Assembly (NCBI GenBank): GCA_963678395.1
Contig: OY782827.1
Span: forward strand, 2,046,001 to 2,110,000
DNA: 64,000 bases
Direction of reading: 5' to 3'
Source of the DNA: JAAYAE01 sp963678395
GTDB lineage: Bacteria; Bacillota; Negativicutes; Acidaminococcales; Acidaminococcaceae
The position numbers were made by a program, and so were the translations under genes. Position 1 is the stretch's first letter. The number at the start of each line of letters is the position of its first letter. Below are positions 53,044 through 61,880 of this stretch, in pieces. The notes below the pieces were generated by a model, which was not told where the DNA came from, made no database searches, and saw nothing but the letters and a program-made list of their open reading frames with translations.

Positions 53044-56000
53044 TTAAAATGCAATCTGATATTGAATGCCATACCATCTTCTGTTTTTCTCATCCATAGA
53101 AAAATTCAAGTTTATTTTATCATTAATGCTATACTCAGCAAAAGTACTATGATATTCTTGGTCCAAACTAGTTGAGTAACCCAACATGACATTTTTCATA
53201 ATATGTTTGCTAACCAGTATATTATACTGGTTTCTATCCTCATTAGTAAAGTTTTCTGCTTTTAAAGTGTCTATATCAAAACCAATACTGGAGCGTACGC
53301 TTCCATTATAAATCCTAAATTCATCAAAAGAAAATGTTTGTTTCATAAAATCTTCTATGTCTCCCATGAAAGTCATTTGCAAACCTGCATCCACAAGTCC
53401 CTGCACATTTTCATTATCAACACTGCTAGTAGCATTGTCGCCTGTTGTTTTGAGTGTCAACATACGCAACAATTCTCTCTGCGATTTAGCAGGATTAGAT
53501 GTCAAAACAACGTTTAACTCATCTGCAGCTCCCTCAGCCTTAGCCGTAATGTTATAACGACTAAACCGACTAGTAGCTTCAAAACTGACTGAAGGCATAA
53601 TAACCCCAGGCAGTGGCCAAGCCACTGAAGCGTGTTTTATATTAAATGGTGTTCTAATATAACTAATAGTACCCTTCGTTGCATCTATATTGCCTTCAAT
53701 ATTTGTAAATCTAGTACTGCCTATAATATGCAACCCTCCTGCCAGCCACAAGTCGTACATATATTTATTACGCAAGTGAATACTAGGTCCCAATTCCAGG
53801 GTTATATCAAGACCTATATTAGAATTTCCTGCCGGCATTGATGGAATCGCCGGAATATTCAAAAGTACATCATCCAAGCGAATTTTAGCAGTCAAATGCG
53901 GCCTATTGCGTTTTTGTGCTACTTCTCCGTGCGCATTAATCGTTCCATTAAAATAGGTTGATTCAATTTGGGCGTTTTTAGCGTCAAATTCTAGTAAATA
54001 TGGTTCTGTAGCCGCATCTGTAAAAGCAAAATTTCCGTGAGCTGTAAAGCTGCCGCCCTTACCTATATTTGTAGACAGTTCATTCAAGGTTACTTGTTTT
54101 CCCTTAAAATTCACTTCCATTTTGAAATTATCAAATAAAGTAGCTATATCTCTAGCCTTAATTGTCCCTTGCTCAATTTTAACAGAACCATTAATTAGTG
54201 GTTCCTCTAAAGTTCCACTAATATCTAGGTTACCTTTAGTATCACCCAAGGCCCAATCAATCCAGCCCGTTAATGAAGGCAAGATTGATAAGTTAGCATT
54301 ATCTAATTTAACCTTCAAATCCATTTGCGCTTCCTGATTTCTACGTGCGTTTTTAGCTCGCAGTAAATCTCGCGGAAAAGTTCCATAGGCACTAATCTTG
54401 TAAACGCTTTTTTCTAATAGCAATTGTTCAAGCTTGAACATGTCATCTCTTAAGGTTACCATGCCATATAGATTATCAAAAGTAACCCCTGATAATTCTC
54501 CCTGACTGACCTGCAAAGAAAGATTTCCCTTAGGATTATCCAAATCACCTGTCAATTGAGCTGTAAAATCCATCATACCACCAAAATCAGGGGGGTTAGT
54601 CATGAAAGCCGTTAAAATAGCTGCATTAGCCTTATTAGAGCCCACTTCTAAATCTATTTTGCGTGTTCTAAGGTCTACACTTCCTTGCGCTGCGATAAAA
54701 CCACCTGTATTCTCTTGGGCTTTCATATTATTTATCTGCCATAGCCTTTTTTTGTAAAACAAATTAAAATCAATATCCTTAAAAGCAATTCCGCGCACTT
54801 TGCCTTGATCGACTTTCCCGATTATGCTAATGCCACTACCTTTACCTTCTTTGTTGATTACCATTTTGCCATTTAGTAAACCTTGAATGTCAAGGTTTTC
54901 CTTCGCCATTTTTGCTATAGAATTTATGTTTCCATTGACTGCATTCAAAGTTCCTTGCAACAACCCTTTTTCTAAATCTAAAAGCAACACAGCCTCGTAA
55001 TCGCCGCCGGCCCCTTGTTCAAAGGTACCATTTAATTTATTTACCATACCACCCTTGCTTTCCACAAAGAAAGCAAGTCCTGTTAACTCTTCACCATTTA
55101 TTTTTATTGAATTAGCTGTCAAGGCACCTGCAAATAAAAGTGTTTTGCTAGTTCCCCTTACTCTACCACTGAAATCTGCCAAACCTTCTACCTTAGCGTA
55201 CGTTTCTAGCTTTGGCATCCGTTCTAAATGTATTTTCCTAGCATCCATGGCAAAATCCAAATTACCGGCAGAATCCATTGTCCCGTCTAAATCAATATTA
55301 GTTGTTAAAGCTTTAATCTTAAAATTCTTTAGACTTAGAGCACCAGCGTTATAATCATACAATCCTGTAATATCATCAACTAAAAATTTCTTGAAACTAC
55401 CATCCCATAGATGCATCTTACCGCTAACTCTCAATGCATCAATAGCGCCAAAAATATGTGCTTGGTTGTCTAAATTCCCTGTTAACTTGATAGTAGGAGC
55501 GAAATAATTAGCAAGCGGTTCAACACGCACGTTATTAGTCGTAATATCAAGATCTATTACCGGCTGTGTTCCACTTATATCTATCTTTCCGTTTACTAAA
55601 TGTTCTCCCTGCGCCATATCTATTTTTAATTTACTAATTTGCAAAACATTATTTTGCAGCACAATAAACCCTTGGGCACCAACAAACTTTTCTCCTAAAA
55701 TTTCTCCTGCCCCTAGTGCAGCCTTTCCTGCAACACGCACGGAAGCGAGCGGCCCTTGCACTGTAAATATTCCAGACAAGGTTCCACTTATGTCTTGCTT
55801 CGTTAGCTGTAAAAATGGTTCTATAGGCAAGTCAGAAAGATGTGCCTTAGCATCAATAATCTTATCTTTCCAAGAACCTGAGGTCACCATAGCCCCGCCA
55901 TTATCACTAAAAATGCTAAAGTTATTGACAATAATATTATCTTTATTGATATCTACATCTAAAGCTAAGTTTCTAAACATAGTACCACGCCATTGTAGTG

Positions 56001-57372
56001 TCATTAAGTTAGCAGCCGTACTAAGTTTAAGATGGTCTTGCGCCAAATATCCTTCCACGGTCATCTCGCCGTTAGCAATAATATTTTCAGCATCAAATTT
56101 AGCCAACGGAGCCAAATCAACCTGTTGCATACTCACATCAGCTAAAATTTTACCACTTGCGATTTCATAACTACCGGTCAGAGAAATATTACCACTTGAA
56201 TATTCCGCCGTAGCTCCTAAAACATTTATCTTTTCCCCCTGCATAGACAGCGGTATTTTCACATTAGTAAGACTTTCTCCTGCCACCACTAACTCGGGAA
56301 CGGTTAAACTACCTGTAATACCCAAATCTTCTTTAGTTCCATTTAAAATTAATTTACCACTAAACAAGCCTTCTAACGGTACAGCAGTAATCATTTTTGT
56401 TAAATCAAGACTTTTTACTTCAACAACCAAATCTTTAGCAATCGGAGCTTTAATATTGGCAAAATCAATGCCGCCATTTATTTCTACTTTTTCGCCATTT
56501 ACTGTAGCCTTAAGTTTATCTGCTGTAAAAGTCATTTCATGAACCTTAACCTTACCATCTAAGGTTACTGGCACTAGACTGTTGCCATTAACAACTGTGC
56601 CTGCTGCTTGGAAAAACTTTCCGGAACCGGACATGCCTACACTATGCCCATCATTATTCCATAATATGTTTAATTCTCTAACAGAGCCAGATATATTGCG
56701 TACCGGAATATAGTGTTCAATTAATGCCGTAAATTTATCTAAACTAAAAGATTTTGTTTTGATTGTAAGAGCACCACTCGTATTAGAATTCAACTTGCCC
56801 ACTATAGATAAAATTTCATTGCGCAATGAAAGATCTAAATCTAGAGCATAGTCTGGATTGCCAACTGCAGAAATCTCTCCTTGCACACCTGTTGTCCACA
56901 TTCCATAGGGCGTAGCTATAACTAATTGACCGTTGTTAATATGAACTAGACCTTTGAAATTGGTATCTTCCTTGTCCCGTGCTTTCAGCAATTCTGTAAT
57001 ATCTAATTTATCATTCTTATCCATATTAATACGAATTACCGGATCGTTAATATCAAGGGTATCAATAGCACTTACAATGCTTGCCTTAGTTAATCCCTTA
57101 AGCAGACTAAAGCCAATAACAATAGAAGGCGCTTTGGCCACCTCTTTACCAGCTTTATTGGACACAACAATATTCTTGGCCGTAATCTCCAAGGTGTTGG
57201 ACACTTTCAGTCCTTCAATATTAACTTTGCCATTTATATAATCATTTGCAATGGTTTCTATGTTAGGAATAGTCGCAGTTAAATAATGGGGTACTATTAT
57301 ATTAATAATCCCCAAATATAAAGCTATCAGCAAGACCACAAAGCCCAATGACCACTTTCTTACAACGGACAT
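53044..57372 (-). CDS. tamB: TamB-like translocation and assembly module protein
   Basis: About 1442 residues. One N-terminal membrane helix (about 7-30, WSLGFVVLLIALYLGIINIIV), then a long chain of beta-strand repeats of AsmA/TamB type, and a C-terminal DUF490 domain with DIEGNIDATKGTISYIRTPFNIKHASVAW, FEATSRFSRYNITAKAEGAADELNVVLTSNPAKSQRELLRMLTL and the terminal strand NRRWYGIQYQIAF. Such proteins span the periplasm as hydrophobic grooves, helping barrel assembly and phospholipid transport. ATG 57372 fits best with AAGGAG ten bases upstream; TTG 57378 is possible. No TamA is seen, so it may work with BamA, four genes downstream. Confidence 0.95.
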   Translation of the reverse strand: MSVVRKWSLGFVVLLIALYLGIINIIVPHYLTATIPNIETIANDYINGKVNIEGLKVSNTLEITAKNIVVSNKAGKEVAKAPSIVIGFSLLKGLTKASIVSAIDTLDINDPVIRINMDKNDKLDITELLKARDKEDTNFKGLVHINNGQLVIATPYGMWTTGVQGEISAVGNPDYALDLDLSLRNEILSIVGKLNSNTSGALTIKTKSFSLDKFTALIEHYIPVRNISGSVRELNILWNNDGHSVGMSGSGKFFQAAGTVVNGNSLVPVTLDGKVKVHEMTFTADKLKATVNGEKVEINGGIDFANIKAPIAKDLVVEVKSLDLTKMITAVPLEGLFSGKLILNGTKEDLGITGSLTVPELVVAGESLTNVKIPLSMQGEKINVLGATAEYSSGNISLTGSYEIASGKILADVSMQQVDLAPLAKFDAENIIANGEMTVEGYLAQDHLKLSTAANLMTLQWRGTMFRNLALDVDINKDNIIVNNFSIFSDNGGAMVTSGSWKDKIIDAKAHLSDLPIEPFLQLTKQDISGTLSGIFTVQGPLASVRVAGKAALGAGEILGEKFVGAQGFIVLQNNVLQISKLKIDMAQGEHLVNGKIDISGTQPVIDLDITTNNVRVEPLANYFAPTIKLTGNLDNQAHIFGAIDALRVSGKMHLWDGSFKKFLVDDITGLYDYNAGALSLKNFKIKALTTNIDLDGTMDSAGNLDFAMDARKIHLERMPKLETYAKVEGLADFSGRVRGTSKTLLFAGALTANSIKINGEELTGLAFFVESKGGMVNKLNGTFEQGAGGDYEAVLLLDLEKGLLQGTLNAVNGNINSIAKMAKENLDIQGLLNGKMVINKEGKGSGISIIGKVDQGKVRGIAFKDIDFNLFYKKRLWQINNMKAQENTGGFIAAQGSVDLRTRKIDLEVGSNKANAAILTAFMTNPPDFGGMMDFTAQLTGDLDNPKGNLSLQVSQGELSGVTFDNLYGMVTLRDDMFKLEQLLLEKSVYKISAYGTFPRDLLRAKNARRNQEAQMDLKVKLDNANLSILPSLTGWIDWALGDTKGNLDISGTLEEPLINGSVKIEQGTIKARDIATLFDNFKMEVNFKGKQVTLNELSTNIGKGGSFTAHGNFAFTDAATEPYLLEFDAKNAQIESTYFNGTINAHGEVAQKRNRPHLTAKIRLDDVLLNIPAIPSMPAGNSNIGLDITLELGPSIHLRNKYMYDLWLAGGLHIIGSTRFTNIEGNIDATKGTISYIRTPFNIKHASVAWPLPGVIMPSVSFEATSRFSRYNITAKAEGAADELNVVLTSNPAKSQRELLRMLTLKTTGDNATSSVDNENVQGLVDAGLQMTFMGDIEDFMKQTFSFDEFRIYNGSVRSSIGFDIDTLKAENFTNEDRNQYNILVSKHIMKNVMLGYSTSLDQEYHSTFAEYSINDKINLNFSMDEKNRRWYGIQYQIAF

Positions 57373-57477
57373 TTGCAATAATCTCCTTTAAAGAGAATTT
57401 TCCTATGATTTTTCTCCAGCAATAGCTATCATATGCTGCCAATATTCTATCTCGTATAGTATACCAAATTTTAGCAC

Positions 57478-57514
57478 AAAAAAATACCGTCACTATGCTT
57501 GTAACGGTATTTTT
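57478..57514 (-). terminator. Terminator after tolC
   Basis: Stem ATACCGT-AC/GT-ACGGTAT around a seven-base loop, flanked by A and T runs. On the minus strand it ends in seven T. It lies 13 bases past the tolC stop, so tamB must rely on read-through or on its own promoter; TATACT at 57458-57463 is a possible -10 box. Confidence 0.8.
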
Positions 57515-57526
57515 AGCATTCTTTTG

Positions 57527-58825
57527 TTAATTAAGTACTACTGGAACACCCATAGCTTTCTCCAACTGAGCATGAGAAGTATTATAGTCGTAGAGAGCTT
57601 GTATATAGTTGTTTTTAGCCGTTGTTAATGCGACTTGGGCATCAATAACATCCGTATTAGTACCAACTCCTGCTTGATACCTAACCAATGCTATTTTATA
57701 TGCTTCCTCTGCTTCAGATATAGCAAGAGAAGTAGTATTAATACGTTTTTCTGCTTCGCGCAGGCTCAAGTAATAAGTACGCACAGCTAATTGAACACTA
57801 TCGGTAGTTTGACGATAAGTTTCTTCTGCTTTTACTACATCAGCTTTAGCAGCAGCAACCTTAGCAGCCGTTACCCCATAATCCCAAACATTCATAGAAA
57901 GGGTCAAACCCACAGACCAATTATCATTTTTTGTAGCCGGCCAAGAATTATTTGCCCAACCAGTAGATGCTGTTGCATTCACAGAAGGCATATTTCCGGC
58001 ATTAGCAACTTTTTGAGTTGCTAATGCCATATCAACAGAAACCTTTGCCTGATGAATTTCTGGCCTGTTGGTCATAGCATATGTTATACAATTTTCTAAA
58101 GTACTATTATATTTTTTGTATTCTAAACCCTCGCTAACACTAAGGTCCGTAGAAATTGGCAATCCTATCACATTATTCAAGCTAGCTACAGCTACATCAT
58201 AAGCATTTTGCGCCTTTGTGAGTGTTTGCTTAGCATTGGCCAACTCTACTTGGCTTCGAAGAACATCAATTTTAGCAACAACGCCTACATTAAACTGTGC
58301 TTGTGTATTTTTTAAATGATCTGCAAGCTGCTTTACAGATTCTTTGTCCAGTGTAACGGTATTGGCCGCTTCTAGTACAGAATAATACCCTGTAGTGGCG
58401 CTTAGCTTAGTAGCCTGATGAGATTCATCCATACCATATTGATAATATACATAATTTTTACTGGCTTTATCGATAGCTCCGGAAATAGCACCACCGGAAT
58501 AAAGTGGGAACGCTAAAGTAACTCCATTTTTAAAGGTACCTGACGGACCTTCCTGTGTACCAATAGGATTATAATATCCCCCACGATTATTGCTGCTGCT
58601 AGCAGTAATGCTGCCCCAACGAGAACCCTTAGCCTGATCCTTTCCTGCTTTAGCATTAGAAAGTTCCGCACGAGAAATTTTCACATTGGAGTTATTGACC
58701 AAGGCCATGTGTACTGCCTTGTCTAAATTAAGCTCCACTGTAGCTGCAAATGCTGTCTGCATTGCAAGAGCACTGAGCACCGTCGCTACTAAGAGCGTTT
58801 TTTTTGTTAGATATTTATTTGTCAT
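57527..58825 (-). CDS. tolC: TolC-family outer-membrane efflux channel
   Basis: 432 residues from ATG 58825 (TGAGGGC upstream). Signal peptide with KKTLLVATVLSALAMQTAFA, then two OEP repeats (about 25-220 and 225-420) with the LDKAVHMALVNNSNVKISRAELSNAKAGKDQAKGS opening and RYQAGVGTNTDVIDAQVALTTAKNNYIQALYDYNTSHAQLEKAMG near the end. It makes the outer-membrane exit duct of efflux pumps or type I secretion. No inner-membrane pump is seen next to it. It is preceded by its own sigma-A promoter and an operator-like palindrome. Confidence 0.95.
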   Translation of the reverse strand: MTNKYLTKKTLLVATVLSALAMQTAFAATVELNLDKAVHMALVNNSNVKISRAELSNAKAGKDQAKGSRWGSITASSSNNRGGYYNPIGTQEGPSGTFKNGVTLAFPLYSGGAISGAIDKASKNYVYYQYGMDESHQATKLSATTGYYSVLEAANTVTLDKESVKQLADHLKNTQAQFNVGVVAKIDVLRSQVELANAKQTLTKAQNAYDVAVASLNNVIGLPISTDLSVSEGLEYKKYNSTLENCITYAMTNRPEIHQAKVSVDMALATQKVANAGNMPSVNATASTGWANNSWPATKNDNWSVGLTLSMNVWDYGVTAAKVAAAKADVVKAEETYRQTTDSVQLAVRTYYLSLREAEKRINTTSLAISEAEEAYKIALVRYQAGVGTNTDVIDAQVALTTAKNNYIQALYDYNTSHAQLEKAMGVPVVLN

Positions 58826-58842
58826 ATTAGCCCTCATATTAC

Positions 58843-58862
58843 TACTGACCAAATAGTCAGTA
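58843..58862 (-). promoter_or_regulatory. TetR-type operator before tolC
   Basis: A perfect inverted repeat TACTGAC-N6-GTCAGTA. It starts eight bases downstream of the tolC -10 box, so it covers the expected transcription start and first transcribed bases. The TGAC-N6-GTCA core resembles operators of TetR/AcrR-family repressors that control efflux genes. No regulator gene is present in the window. Confidence 0.7.
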
Positions 58863-58869
58863 TAGATAG

Positions 58870-58898
58870 ATTATAGTTACTTATTTATGTAAAGTCAA
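58870..58898 (-). promoter_or_regulatory. Sigma-A promoter of tolC
   Basis: On the minus strand TTGACT (58893-58898), 17-base spacer, perfect TATAAT (58870-58875), lying in the gap between mlaD and tolC with the operator just downstream. Confidence 0.88.
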
Positions 58899-58905
58899 CT
58901 TTTTA

Positions 58906-60162
58906 TTAAAAATAGCTACGCACGCCAAAATAAGTAGTATCCGAGCCATTACCATTAACTTCTGTACTTTGTGCTATAAGAGAAAAATCTTTCGTCAACG
59001 CCAATTCTCCGCCAACTCTCACCTTAGTATCATTGAAATCATAAAAATCAGTAAACAATTTAAAGTTACGACCAATCTTGTAATTCATACCTACTCCAAA
59101 AGAACCCTGCATCAAACCAGCACGAACACCAAATCTAGGATTTACCATTTTATTATAGTTTAAATCAAGTTTTGTGTCATCTCCTACGTCAGCACCTCCA
59201 ATATAAACGAAACTATGCTCTAGCAAAGGAAACTGCACGCCCATGTCAGTCCGCCATTTTTTATTTTTATCATTGTACATTACATCAGTTTGTGCCTTAG
59301 CATCTGTAACAACACCAAGCATTTTATTAGCCTTTTCACTAGTTTCTCTGGCATTATGTATCGTAGCTTTTAAATCTTTCTTTGTTTGAGGATCTGTAAC
59401 CACATCTTGCAATGAAGCCGCCATTTTTTCAATATGTTCACTGGCTGTTGCCATATTTTGAGCCATTATAGCCATATTTTTGCCTGTAGCACCACTATTG
59501 TCTGCACCTTCCATAATACTATTCATATGTGCTGTCATTAAACTCATATCATGCACCATTTGAGAAATTCCTTCTTGGTTATTAGAGGCTAAATCTGCCA
59601 TAACCTTGCTAAAGGTATTTAAGTTCTTACTGATTTCACTAGCATTAAGGAAGCCTTCGCGCATAGATTTTTGCACTTCTTTATCACCAAACACGTTGTT
59701 GAAGGCATCAGCAATATTACCAAGTTTATCCAAAACTTTAGAAGACGCCTCCATGAACTCATCTAAACCTCTTGGTTTAACGCCTGCTATTACCTCTTTA
59801 TCTTTATAATACTCATTACCGGCAAATTCCGGTGGATCAATCGTAACGAATTTCGTGCCCATAACACCATCCATGCCAATAGAAAAACGGGAATTGCGCG
59901 GGATTTTAGTATCTGCGTCAATTTTTAAAACGGCGCGCACCTTCGTGCCTTGTACACCTATGTCTTTTACCTTACCAAACGGCACCCCGGCAAAGCGGAC
60001 TTCATTCCCCACCTTTAACCCATTGACCTGCTCATATACTACATTGAGCACATAACCGCTTCCGGAAAAGCTAAATACCCCTAAAAATGAAATAATCATG
60101 AGAAAAAGTGCTAACCCAGCTATGGTAATTGCCCCTACTTTTGCATCATTTACTTTATTCAC
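58906..60162 (-). CDS. mlaD: MlaD-type MCE protein fused to a C-terminal beta-barrel
   Basis: 418 residues from GTG 60162, which overlaps the mlaF stop by eight bases and follows AAGGAAGG; the longer frame lies inside mlaF. One membrane helix (about 9-34), one MCE domain (about 37-120, YVLNVVYEQVNGLKVGNEVRFAGVPFGKVKDIG), a long helical region (about 140-300, many Met, Asn and Ser), and a strand-rich C-terminal part (WRTDMGVQFPLLEHSFVYIGG to FGVRSYF) ending in Phe like an outer-membrane barrel. Proteobacterial MlaD is about 180 residues and lacks the barrel. The fusion would bridge both membranes for phospholipid transport, as described for Veillonella parvula. Confidence 0.92.
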   Translation of the reverse strand: MNKVNDAKVGAITIAGLALFLMIISFLGVFSFSGSGYVLNVVYEQVNGLKVGNEVRFAGVPFGKVKDIGVQGTKVRAVLKIDADTKIPRNSRFSIGMDGVMGTKFVTIDPPEFAGNEYYKDKEVIAGVKPRGLDEFMEASSKVLDKLGNIADAFNNVFGDKEVQKSMREGFLNASEISKNLNTFSKVMADLASNNQEGISQMVHDMSLMTAHMNSIMEGADNSGATGKNMAIMAQNMATASEHIEKMAASLQDVVTDPQTKKDLKATIHNARETSEKANKMLGVVTDAKAQTDVMYNDKNKKWRTDMGVQFPLLEHSFVYIGGADVGDDTKLDLNYNKMVNPRFGVRAGLMQGSFGVGMNYKIGRNFKLFTDFYDFNDTKVRVGGELALTKDFSLIAQSTEVNGNGSDTTYFGVRSYF

Positions 60163-60931
60163 TAGCAGCACCTTCCTTGCGATTATTTTCTGCAAATAAC
60201 TCGCCCTTAATAAATTGTTGTACAAATGGGTTAGAGCTTTTTTTAATTTCTGACACTGTCCCCCTAGCCTCAATATGCCCTTCATTTAGCAGGGCTATTT
60301 TATCTGCCGCCATGAAAGCAGACCCCATATCATGTGTAACCAATAAGGATGTTGCCCCCAATGTTGCTTTTGTTTTCAAAATCAATTCACTAATAACGTT
60401 AGCCATGATAGGGTCTAATCCAGCGGTTGGTTCATCATAGAGAACTATTTCAGGTTCTAACGCTATTGCCCTTGCCAAACTAACTCTTTTTTTCATACCA
60501 CCGGACAGTTCCGCCGGATATTCTTTTTCGGTACCCGGCAATCCTACCATATCTAGCATTTTCTTTACTATATCTTGGATTTCTTTTTCGCTTTTATTAG
60601 TATGCTGCCTTAAGCCAAAGGCAACATTTTCATATACGCTTAGAAAATCAAACAACGCCGAGTACTGAAAAACCATCCCCATTTCTTTGCGCAATTCATT
60701 CCACTCATCTTCACTAAAATTTACTACATCGTGGCCCTTTATAATAATGTGTCCACTATCAGGTGAAAGCAAGCCAATGAGCAGTTTTAATACCGTGCTT
60801 TTACCACAACCGCTGGGGCCAATAACTGCCAAGGTTTCTCCTGCACACACTTCAAAACTTAGCTTATCCAAAACAACCTTAGGACCGAAAGATATACTGA
60901 CTTCTTGAAATTGAATAATCGGTTCTGCCAC
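60155..60931 (-). CDS. mlaF: Phospholipid-transport ABC ATP-binding protein
   Basis: 258 residues. Walker A GPSGCGKSTVLKLL, Q-loop VFQYSALFDFLSVYENVAFGLRQ (the MlaF-like form), signature LSGGMKKRVSLARAIA, Walker B IVLYDEPTAGLDPIMANVI and switch LVTHDM. It energises the MlaE permease. Four-base gap to mlaE and an eight-base overlap with mlaD, so the three are one translational unit. Confidence 0.96.
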   Translation of the reverse strand: MAEPIIQFQEVSISFGPKVVLDKLSFEVCAGETLAVIGPSGCGKSTVLKLLIGLLSPDSGHIIIKGHDVVNFSEDEWNELRKEMGMVFQYSALFDFLSVYENVAFGLRQHTNKSEKEIQDIVKKMLDMVGLPGTEKEYPAELSGGMKKRVSLARAIALEPEIVLYDEPTAGLDPIMANVISELILKTKATLGATSLLVTHDMGSAFMAADKIALLNEGHIEARGTVSEIKKSSNPFVQQFIKGELFAENNRKEGAASE

Positions 60932-60934
60932 GCT

Positions 60935-61723
60935 TTATCCTCCCTGCACAAACAAAATCACGGACAAAAAATAGTTCGTGACAAAAATTAATATTATAGA
61001 TAATACTACAGATGCCGTTGTAGCAACGCCAACACCTTCAGCTCCTTGTTTAGCTCCCAGCCCTTTATAACAACCTACAATTGCTATAATAGCCCCAAAA
61101 AACGCCCCCTTAATCATACCTCCTATAAGATCCCATGGTTCTGTAAATACCCTGATAGAATCTATATAAGAATAACTACTTATATCTGCATAATTAGTCG
61201 CTACTATCCAGCCTCCAATACTACCAACTACATTAGCAAAAACAATTAATATTGGCAACATTAGTATCATGGCAATAAAGCGTGGTACGACTAAATAAGC
61301 AACCGGATTTGTTGCCATAACCTTTAGGGCATCTATTTGTTCAGTAACCTTCATAGTGCCAATCTCAGCTGCAATAGCCGCACCTATACGTCCAGCTACT
61401 ACTACGCCAGCCAAAACAGGAGCTAATTCGCGTCCCATGGCAATGGCAACTATGCCTCCAACAGAATCAGAAGCACCAAAGCGAACAAATTCCTTAGCTG
61501 TTTGTACGGCTAAAACCATGCCTGTACACATAGTTGTTACCATAACAATGGGCAGGGAATCCGCCCCTAGTTTTGCCATTTGGCGCAGCATTTCCGTTAA
61601 ATTTACTTCGTTTACGCGTCTACAAGTCTCACCAAAAAGGATAACTATCTTGCCTGTATTGGCACAAGCCTGCACTATGAACTTTCCTACAGCTTCACAA
61701 AGCGAATTTAAGTTCCTATTCAT
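60935..61723 (-). CDS. mlaE: Phospholipid-transport permease
   Basis: 262 residues, MlaE/Ttg2B family with five or six helices. Typical segments: ALPIVMVTTMCTGMVLAVQTAKEFVRFGA, RELAPVLAGVVVAGRIGAAIAAEIGTMKVTEQIDALKVMATNPVAYLVVPRF and GAFFGAIIAIVGCYKG. First gene of mlaEFD, 36 bases after the -10 box of its promoter. AAGGAGAG precedes ATG 61723. Confidence 0.96.
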   Translation of the reverse strand: MNRNLNSLCEAVGKFIVQACANTGKIVILFGETCRRVNEVNLTEMLRQMAKLGADSLPIVMVTTMCTGMVLAVQTAKEFVRFGASDSVGGIVAIAMGRELAPVLAGVVVAGRIGAAIAAEIGTMKVTEQIDALKVMATNPVAYLVVPRFIAMILMLPILIVFANVVGSIGGWIVATNYADISSYSYIDSIRVFTEPWDLIGGMIKGAFFGAIIAIVGCYKGLGAKQGAEGVGVATTASVVLSIILIFVTNYFLSVILFVQGG

Positions 61724-61758
61724 AAACTCTCCTTAATATGCATACTACTATGTATACC

Positions 61759-61788
61759 ATTATACTTCATTCAAAAGGATTTTTCCAA
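61759..61788 (-). promoter_or_regulatory. Promoter of mlaEFD
   Basis: On the minus strand TTGGAA (61783-61788), 18-base spacer, perfect TATAAT (61759-61764), directly after the terminator of the peptidase gene. Confidence 0.65.
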
Positions 61789-61796
61789 AACAATTT

Positions 61797-61829
61797 AAAA
61801 AAGCAGTGAAGCTTTTTACGCTTCACTGC
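61797..61829 (-). terminator. Terminator after the S55 peptidase gene
   Basis: Stem GCAGTGAAGC/GCTTCACTGC with a seven-base loop, followed on the minus strand by six T. Confidence 0.9.
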
Positions 61830-61840
61830 AAATATCTGCT

Positions 61841-61880
61841 TATATTAAGGCAATATCACTTATATTAAGGCAATATCACT
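61841..61880 (+). repeat. Perfect 20-base tandem duplication at the peptidase stop codon
   Basis: Two adjacent identical 20-base units (61841-61860 and 61861-61880), each reading TATATTAAGG then CAATATCACT. The second unit contains the stop codon of the peptidase gene (61876-61878); the first lies between the stop and the terminator. It looks like a recent slippage duplication that leaves the protein unchanged. Confidence 0.9.

Noticed and set aside
53044..57372. Many plus-strand open frames opposite tamB and the lpx genes
   Set aside because: They are antisense shadows of conserved coding sequence; no ribosome sites or recognisable products.
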